Source: Oceanospirillales bacterium (GTDB lineage: Bacteria; Pseudomonadota; Gammaproteobacteria; Xanthomonadales; SZUA-36). Taken from it: a stretch of 12,593 bases of DNA. Within the stretch, counting starts at the first letter, position 1. Every line of letters begins with the position of its first letter. The stretch spans positions 1 to 12,593 of the forward strand of contig QIKG01000072.1 in assembly GCA_003232965.1 (NCBI GenBank), in the 5' to 3' direction. The translations under genes were made by a program, and so were the position numbers. The notes beneath the pieces are model-generated. The model did not search any database. It was not told where the DNA came from and worked only from the letters and a program-made list of their open reading frames with translations. This document shows positions 1-6,591 of this stretch, one piece after another.

Positions 1-623
1 GGGCAGGCGTCACACCCTATACGTCCACTTTCGTGTTTGCAGAGTGCTATGTTTTTAGTAAACAGTCGCAGCCACCTGGTCACTGCAACCCCCACTAGCT
101 TACGGAGCAAGTCCGATCACCGGCAGGGGCACACCTTCTCCCGAAGTTACGGTGCTATTTTGCCTAGTTCCTTCACCAGAGTTCTCTCAAGCGCCTTAGG
201 ATTCTCTCCTCATCCACCTGTGTCGGTTTGGGGTACGGTCGTACATTATCTGAAGCTTAGAGGCTTTTCTTGGAAGCATGGCATAAGTCACTTCGCTCAA
301 AAGAGAGCTCGTTATCGTATCTCAGTAATAGTCTCCCGGATTTGCCTAAGAGACCTACCTACATACTTGAACCGGAACAACCAATCTCCGGCTGACTTAG
401 CCTTCTCCGTCCCCCCATCGCAATAATGCAGGTTCAGGAATATTAACCTGATTCCCATCGACTACGCATCTCTGCCTCGCCTTAGGGGCCGACTCACCCT
501 GCGCCGATTAACGTTGCGCAGGAAACCTTGGATTTTCGGCGTGGGGGTTTTTCACCCCCATTATCGTTACTCATGTCAGCATTCGCACTTCTGATACCTC
601 CAGCATGCCTTACAGCACACCTT

Positions 624-782
624 ATGCATGCATTTCCTTTAATGCGCTGTTAGGAAAAAAGGGGTCAGACCCCATTTTTCTATTTTTGCTCCGAACAATT
701 AGGTTCACGTATTGAAAAATGGGGTCTGACCCCTTTTTTCTTCCGTGCCTGTTCGCAACGCATTAAAGTGAAATGCATGCAT
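624..782 (-). repeat. Intervening sequence (IVS) hairpin in 23S helix 45
   Basis: A 159-nt insertion at helix 45, a known site for rRNA intervening sequences. The outer arms 624-646 and 759-782 are inverted repeats that pair over 23 bp with one bulged base, starting with the self-complementary ATGCATGCAT. In known cases (for example Salmonella) such stems are cut by RNase III and the 23S rRNA works as two fragments; that this happens here is inference. There is no ORF inside. The arm ends fit directly onto flanking 23S sequence on the promoter-proximal side (CCGAAGCTGCGG), but on the other side the usual conserved segment is missing. Confidence 0.85.
654..740. repeat. Nested perfect 27-bp inverted repeat with GGGGTCAGACCCC core
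   Basis: Inside the 23S IVS, 654-680 and 714-740 are exact reverse complements (27 of 27) around a 33-nt loop. Each arm also contains its own small palindrome, GGGGTCAGACCCC, flanked by A and T tracts. This motif resembles short repeats I associate with REP-type elements mobilised by Y1 (RAYT-like) transposases. That link is from memory and no transposase is present in the window. The element could be a small mobile repeat that landed in an existing IVS loop. Confidence 0.75.
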
Positions 783-837
783 CCGCAGCTTCGGTGTATA
801 GCTTGAGCCCCGTTAAATCTTCCGCGCAGACCGACTC

Positions 838-901
<64 letters not shown>

Positions 902-1967
902 ATGCCTTTCCACATCGTTTCCCACTTAGTAATGATTTTGGGACCTTAGTTGGCGGTCTGGGTTGTTTCCCTTTCCACGACGGACGTTAGCACCCGCCGT
1001 GTGTCTCCCGTGCTCATACTCCTTGGTATTCGGAGTTTGCTATGGTTTGGTAAGTCGGTATGACCCCCTAGCCAAAACAGTGCTCTACCCCCAAGGGCAA
1101 TACACGAGGCGCTACCTAAATAGCTTTCGAGGAGAACCAGCTATCTCCGAGTTTGATTAGCCTTTCACTCCTAACCACAAGTCATCCCCTCATTTTGCAA
1201 CATAAGTGGGTTCGGTCCTCCAGTTGATGTTACTCAACCTTCAACCTGCTCATGGCTAGATCACTCGGTTTCGGGTCTACTCCCTGCAACTATTCGCCCT
1301 ATTAAGACTCGGTTTCCCTTCGCCTACCCTACTCGGTTAAGCTTGCTACAGAAAGTAAGTCGCTGACCCATTATACAAAAGGTACGCAGTCACACCACAA
1401 GGGTGCTCCTACTGCTTGTACGCACACGGTTTCAGGATCTATTTCACTCCCCTCTCCGGGGTTCTTTTCGCCTTTCCCTCACGGTACTGGTTCACTATCG
1501 GTCGGTAGGTACTTAGCCTTAGAGGATGGTCCCCCTATCTTCAGACAGAGTTTCACGTGCTCCGCCCTACTTAATATGTTGATGAGGTCATTTTGTGTAC
1601 GGGGCTATCACCCACTATGGCCAGACTTTCCAGACTGTTCCACTATTCACTCACCAATCGGCTGGTCCCCGTTCGCTCGTCGCTACTAGGGGAGTCTCGG
1701 TTGATTTCCTTTCCTCCAGGTACTTAGATATTTCAGTTCCCTGGGTTCGCTTCCTTACCCTATATATTCAGGTAAGGATGACCATTAAAAAATGGCCGGG
1801 TTTCCCCATTCGGACATCCCCGGATCAAAGCTTGTTTATCAGCTCACCGAGGCTTTTCGCAGATTTCCACGTCCTTCATCGCCTTCTACCGCCAAGGCAT
1901 CCACCGTGTGCGCTTAGTCACTTGGTCATATAACCCAAAACTGATCGTTTCAGACTACACAATAATA

Positions 1968-1983
1968 GACGCATTGCTGCGTC
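1968..1983 (-). other. Small hairpin in the tRNA-Ala/23S spacer
   Basis: GACGCA and TGCGTC pair across a 4-nt loop about 40 nt upstream of the 23S 5' end. It is probably part of the folded pre-23S leader. Its partner strand for the long 23S processing stem would lie beyond the window, so its exact role cannot be judged. Confidence 0.35.
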
Positions 1984-2064
1984 GGACTAACACCTTACAA
2001 TTTTTGCTGACACGACTTAAATGATAAAAATATATTTAAGACGCTCTTGACAAAACTCTTTGAA

Positions 2065-2079
2065 TTTTTAAAGAACAAA
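2065..2079 (-). promoter_or_regulatory. boxA-like antitermination site before 23S
   Basis: On the minus strand this reads TTTGTTCTTTAAAAA, close to the boxA consensus TGCTCTTTAACAA and to the boxA in the 16S leader at 4566-4579. It sits between tRNA-Ala and 23S, the usual place for the second boxA of an rRNA operon, where NusB/NusE bind the transcript and protect it from Rho termination. Confidence 0.7.
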
Positions 2080-2111
2080 TTATAGAAATAAATCGACTAA
2101 CCACCAAAAAA

Positions 2112-2187
2112 TGGTGGAGCTAAGCGGGATCGAACCGCTGACCTCCTGCGTGCAAGGCAGGCGCTCTCCCAGCTGAGCTATAGCCCC
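2112..2187 (-). tRNA. tRNA-Ala(TGC)
   Basis: A 76-nt tRNA with encoded CCA. The acceptor arms GGGGCTA/TAGCTCC, D arm, anticodon stem CCTGC/GCAGG with loop CTTGCAC (anticodon TGC) and T loop TTCGATC all fit the cloverleaf without mismatch except one G-T pair. It is the second spacer tRNA of the rRNA operon. Confidence 0.98.
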
Positions 2188-2191
2188 TTTT

Positions 2192-2496
2192 AACTTGTCT
2201 ATTTTGCTTGTTGCGGCGTCGCCTAAAGGCGCCTACCGTTGGTGCTGCTCCTCACTTAGTCGGTCACATGCCTAAGCATGCTTCCTCCTGCGTTCGTCGC
2301 GCGCCTTGCTACAAACAATATAGCCTGCGTTAAAACCGGATATTAAACCCAATATTTAATTTGTCTATTTTGCTTGTTGCGATGGTGCTGCTCCTCACTT
2401 AGTCGGTCACATGCCTAAGCATGCTTCCTTCCGCGTTCGTCGCGCGCCTTGCTACAAAGAAAATAGCCTGCGTTAAAATTGGATATTACACCCAAT
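2192..2496 (-). repeat. Two direct copies of a 140-163 nt spacer repeat
   Basis: Copy A (2192-2354) and copy B (2358-2496) share nearly all of their sequence, beginning TTGTCTATTTTGCTTGTTGC and ending GGATATTA..CCCAAT. Copy A has about 25 extra bases (around 2215-2240) containing the small palindrome GCGCCTTTAGGCG when read on the minus strand. The copies contain several self-complementary parts (for example GCATGCTTAGGCATG on the minus strand), so they should fold in the pre-rRNA. They lie between the two tRNAs, where many gammaproteobacteria have only a few dozen bases. No ORF is supported. Confidence 0.85.
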
Positions 2497-2663
2497 AAAG
2501 TTTACTTTTTTACTGTTCAAGGCAAAAGGTTGCGAAGTTTGCGCTAAGCAAATGTGCAACCTTTTAACGCCGAGCAGTGAAAAGTTTACTTTTTTACTGA
2601 TCAAGGCAATGACTGCGAAGTGTGCGCATAGCACATGAGCTGTCATTTAACGCCGAGCAGTGA
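2497..2663 (-). repeat. Tandem pair of 84-nt hairpin repeats with covarying stems
   Basis: Unit 1 (2497-2580) and unit 2 (2581-2663) are adjacent direct repeats with identical ends. The ends pair as ACTG/CAGT and GGC/GCC. Between them, unit 1 has a 10-bp stem AAAAGGTTGC/GCAACCTTTT and an inner stem GTTTGC/GCAAAT. Unit 2 has AATGAC..GC/GC..GTCATT and GTGTGC/GCACAT. The middle sequences differ, but pairing is kept on both arms. This points to selection for a folded RNA in the inter-tRNA spacer. The function is unknown; a processing or protein-binding signal is possible. Confidence 0.85.
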
Positions 2664-2668
2664 AAAAG

Positions 2669-2745
<77 letters not shown>

Positions 2746-2899
2746 GCTTTTGCTTAGCGTCGTTATGCTCGTTCATCGCTCGGTCGTGTAGAAAAACTAC
2801 ACTCTCTCGCTCTTCACTTCGCATGCCTAGCCAGATGAAAAAACGCTGCGCAAAATCTTGAGCATCAAGAAATGCGGTCTGGTCGGTTTTCTATAATTT

Positions 2900-2922
2900 C
2901 AGGTAACTTGTGTGGACGCTCG
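2900..2922 (-). other. 3' arm of the pre-16S RNase III processing stem
   Basis: These 23 nt, just after the 16S 3' end in transcript order, are complementary to 4540-4562 in the 16S leader, with a single G-U pair. In the precursor the two arms would form a long stem enclosing 16S, the standard RNase III substrate. The rest of the 2746-2941 spacer shows only a small hairpin (GTGTAG/CTACAC, 2786-2802). Confidence 0.85.
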
Positions 2923-2941
2923 CATCCGGGGATGCGGTCTT

Positions 2942-4421
<1,480 letters not shown>

Positions 4422-4539
4422 AAAGGTTTTCGGTCTCTCGACCTAAGTCTTTCAAGATGAGTTGTCACCAAACCCAAGAATTATAACTAACGTTATTATC
4501 TAGGTTTGTGGACACTCTAGTTTTGCATCTTCCAAAACA

Positions 4540-4562
4540 CGAGCGCCCACACAAGTTACCTG
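4540..4562 (-). other. 5' arm of the pre-16S RNase III processing stem
   Basis: In the 16S leader, about 120 nt upstream of the mature 5' end, this segment reads on the minus strand as CAGGTAACTTGTGTGGGCGC plus TCG. It pairs with 2900-2922 over 23 positions. The intact pairing shows that the leader and trailer have been kept together as a working pair. Confidence 0.85.
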
Positions 4563-4565
4563 TAA

Positions 4566-4579
4566 TTGTTAAAGAACGA
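4566..4579 (-). promoter_or_regulatory. boxA antitermination site in the 16S leader
   Basis: Minus strand TCGTTCTTTAACAA, a near-consensus boxA (TGCTCTTTAACAA), immediately upstream of the processing stem and downstream of both promoters. It is expected to nucleate the Nus-factor antitermination complex on the rRNA transcript. Confidence 0.82.
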
Positions 4580-4617
4580 ATTCTTATCCGAAATGCGTTT
4601 CGCTTATCGGGCCGACC

Positions 4618-4645
4618 ATTATACTATGGGTTAACAGGGAGTCAA
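4618..4645 (-). promoter_or_regulatory. rrn promoter P2 (sigma70 type)
   Basis: Minus strand -35 TTGACT (4640-4645), 16-bp spacer, -10 TATAAT (4618-4623), followed by the G+C-rich discriminator GGTCGGCCCG. The distance to boxA and the tandem arrangement with P1 match rRNA operon P2. A G+C-rich discriminator is typical of stringently controlled promoters. Confidence 0.85.
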
Positions 4646-4758
4646 CATAATAATCAACAAATATGTAATTATTTTGCTACTCAATCTGAATCATTTTAAA
4701 ACCTGGTTAGAGGTCGATCCGGATCATCCTGATACCCTAATTGCTGGTCGGGATGCGC

Positions 4759-4786
4759 ATTATAGAGGGATTGAAAATTCTGTCAA
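4759..4786 (-). promoter_or_regulatory. rrn promoter P1 (sigma70 type)
   Basis: Minus strand -35 TTGACA (4781-4786), 16-bp spacer, -10 TATAAT (4759-4764), discriminator GCGCATCCC. Both hexamers are perfect consensus. The A+T-rich stretch upstream (about 4787-4820, with AATTAATT and TTAATTAC tracts) could serve as an UP element. The 16-bp spacer and G+C-rich discriminator are usual for growth-rate-regulated rRNA P1 promoters. Between here and 4972 I see no gene or other structure. Confidence 0.9.
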
Positions 4787-4972
4787 CACCTTTGTTGTAA
4801 TTAACTGGAATTAATTTCAGGCAGTTACTCAAGATGCTGATAAACAACGCTTTAATCTACATCTCGAAATTAAGTTAAAACGCTAGAATAGCGATATTGC
4901 GAGTGCTGTGTATTAGGTCTTTATGGCAGTAGAAGCCGTGGCAGACTCAATAATTGCTGGGAGCACCAACTG

Positions 4973-5112
4973 CCGGTGCGTTCGCTTCGCTTAACGCACC
5001 CTACCGGCCTCGATATATACCTACCAAGATATTGTAGGGTGTGCCAAGCTTGCGGACGCAGCGCAGGGGATGTTGTAAGGTCAAACTATCCGGTGCTGTA
5101 TGCGGCGCAGCC
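4973..5112. repeat. Dispersed palindromic repeat, copy 1 (REP/MITE-like)
   Basis: A 140-bp element that recurs at 6455-6591 in the same orientation. Its first 31 bp (GGTGCGTT..AACGCACCCTAC) and a later 31 bp starting GTAGGGTG are imperfect inverted repeats around a central segment containing ATATATAC. Each arm tends to fold on itself. A tail follows with a second small palindrome around CTGTATGCGGCGCAG. There is no coding capacity. Sequences of the type GTAGGGTGCGTTAAGCGAAGCG are common dispersed repeats in bacteria. The trans-acting enzyme, if any, is not in the window. Confidence 0.8.
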
Positions 5113-5171
5113 ACTTCATTATCGAAACGCTTTACTATCCCGAAGGCAGGACTGAAAGCACTTGTGACAAT

Positions 5172-6323
5172 CTACAAATCGGAATAGGTAACCAGGCTGG
5201 CTGCTTCTTTGGATTCTGGCGGTACAGCCATCGGTGTGACTACGCCCGGAATGACTTCCAGATCATATAGCTCGGCAATTTTGCCGTCAATTCTGAACCA
5301 ATCAACACATGAGCCAGTTTCTAGGTCGATGATTTGCACCCCGCACCAGGGTTCGGAATCAGCATCTTTGAGCTTTTGATCCAGAGCCAAGCCTTCAAAA
5401 CGCTTATAGCGTGGCTTTGAAAGCCCAATAAAAGCAAAGTTGCCATGAAAAGCCAAACCGCGCAAAAACCCCGGACAAAAGGCTTTGGCCACAAACTTGC
5501 CCTTGCCATGTTTATCTATTTCAACCATGCCTAGCTCGCCGGTACCAGAGTTAAGTAACCAGAGTTCGCCATTATGCATTCTTGGTGAGTGCGGCATAGA
5601 TAAACCAGCGCACACAATCTGATTGCTTTGCACATCAATTACAATGCCGCCATCGGCGCGCCGATCGCGCCAGCCATCAATAGTGTTTGAACGACTGACC
5701 GCAGTTACATACTTAGGCTTACCACCTTCCATAGCCAGGCCATTGAGATGACAGCGATCCTCATCGACCAGGGCAGATATAAAGGGTGGCTTCCAGAGCA
5801 TCTTGAAACTATGCCTGGGTGAAACCGTAGCCAGACAATTAAAGCGAGTGTTTACAAAAACTGGTCGGCCTTCTGAGTCAATGCCAACATCATGGGCATC
5901 CAAATGCCCGGTTACATGCACCGTTCTGGGTACAAAACAAGCATCGAAAGTATTGTTGATACGCTGTTCTGGCTCAAGGATATTGCGGAAGCGCATTATC
6001 TGGTAGCCGCCGGTCATGGTTAGTTCGCCGTTCTCGCCCATACAGATGCCCATAGGTTTGGGCAAGGCGGCTTGGTGAATATTAATGCCGTTTTGCTGGT
6101 TGCGACCAATAAAATATAACAAACCGGATTGGTATGAGGTGAACGCAAAGGAAATATTGAGCTGTGCCAATCGTCCCACAAGACCATTTGAAACAGAATA
6201 CTCGACCTTATCTTCAGGTTTTTCAACATCCTGGGCAGCTGCCGTTTCAGCGGATGGGTTTTCTAAAGATTCTGTATCAGATTGATTGTATTGCTGCGCT
6301 TGTGGGGGTTTGTTTTCGCTCAT
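5172..6323 (-). CDS. TIGR03032/DUF4915 family protein of unknown function
   Basis: A 383-aa protein that I recognise as the TIGR03032 family (DUF4915), whose biochemical role is not established. The first ~40 residues are polar and low-complexity (rich in Q, E, S, A). The core then shows spaced glycine/tryptophan motifs suggestive of a propeller-like all-beta fold: CHLNGLA, DGWRDRRADGG, MPHSPRMHNGELWLLNSGTG, FCPGFLRGLAF, EPWCGVQIIDLETG. There is no signal peptide or membrane segment, so it is probably cytoplasmic. The start at 6323 is the only Met before the conserved core; the ribosome binding site is weak. It stands alone, with non-coding repeats on both sides and the rrn promoters downstream. 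Family assignment is from sequence recognition, with good confidence; function is unknown. Confidence 0.85.
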   Translation of the reverse strand: MSENKPPQAQQYNQSDTESLENPSAETAAAQDVEKPEDKVEYSVSNGLVGRLAQLNISFAFTSYQSGLLYFIGRNQQNGINIHQAALPKPMGICMGENGELTMTGGYQIMRFRNILEPEQRINNTFDACFVPRTVHVTGHLDAHDVGIDSEGRPVFVNTRFNCLATVSPRHSFKMLWKPPFISALVDEDRCHLNGLAMEGGKPKYVTAVSRSNTIDGWRDRRADGGIVIDVQSNQIVCAGLSMPHSPRMHNGELWLLNSGTGELGMVEIDKHGKGKFVAKAFCPGFLRGLAFHGNFAFIGLSKPRYKRFEGLALDQKLKDADSEPWCGVQIIDLETGSCVDWFRIDGKIAELYDLEVIPGVVTPMAVPPESKEAASLVTYSDL

Positions 6324-6454
6324 GAATAGATACCAAATTAAAAGATTTTACCTGAACCTGCAAGGCCTTGTATGCATTCCCGCAGAGGAGCGCTGGAGCG
6401 AGGGTAAAGCAGAACTAGGCTAGGTCAACTATGGCTTGGTTGTTACGCTAACTA

Positions 6455-6591
6455 CCGGTGCGGTCGCTTCGCTTAACGCACCCTACCCACCCCGGTATAT
6501 ACCGAGATATTGTAGGGTGCTTCAAGCTTACGAACGCACCGCAGGGGTTATTGTTAGATCAAGCCACCCGGCGCTGTATGCGGCGCCAGCC
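6455..6591. repeat. Dispersed palindromic repeat, copy 2, overlapping a gene end
   Basis: A 137-bp second copy of the element at 4973-5112, collinear throughout, with GGTGCGGT..AACGCACCCTAC, central GGTATATACC, GTAGGGTGC and the tail CTGTATGCGGCGCCAGCC. On the minus strand the tail (6559-6591) encodes the last residues and stop codon of the IPTL-CTERM protein. The palindromes immediately downstream of that stop could act as an mRNA 3' end or stabilising hairpin, but there is no T-run for a classical terminator. Confidence 0.8.

Noticed and set aside
4973..6591. Composite transposon around the unknown-function gene
   Set aside because: The flanking repeats encode no transposase and show no clear target-site duplication; kept only as a weak recombination idea.
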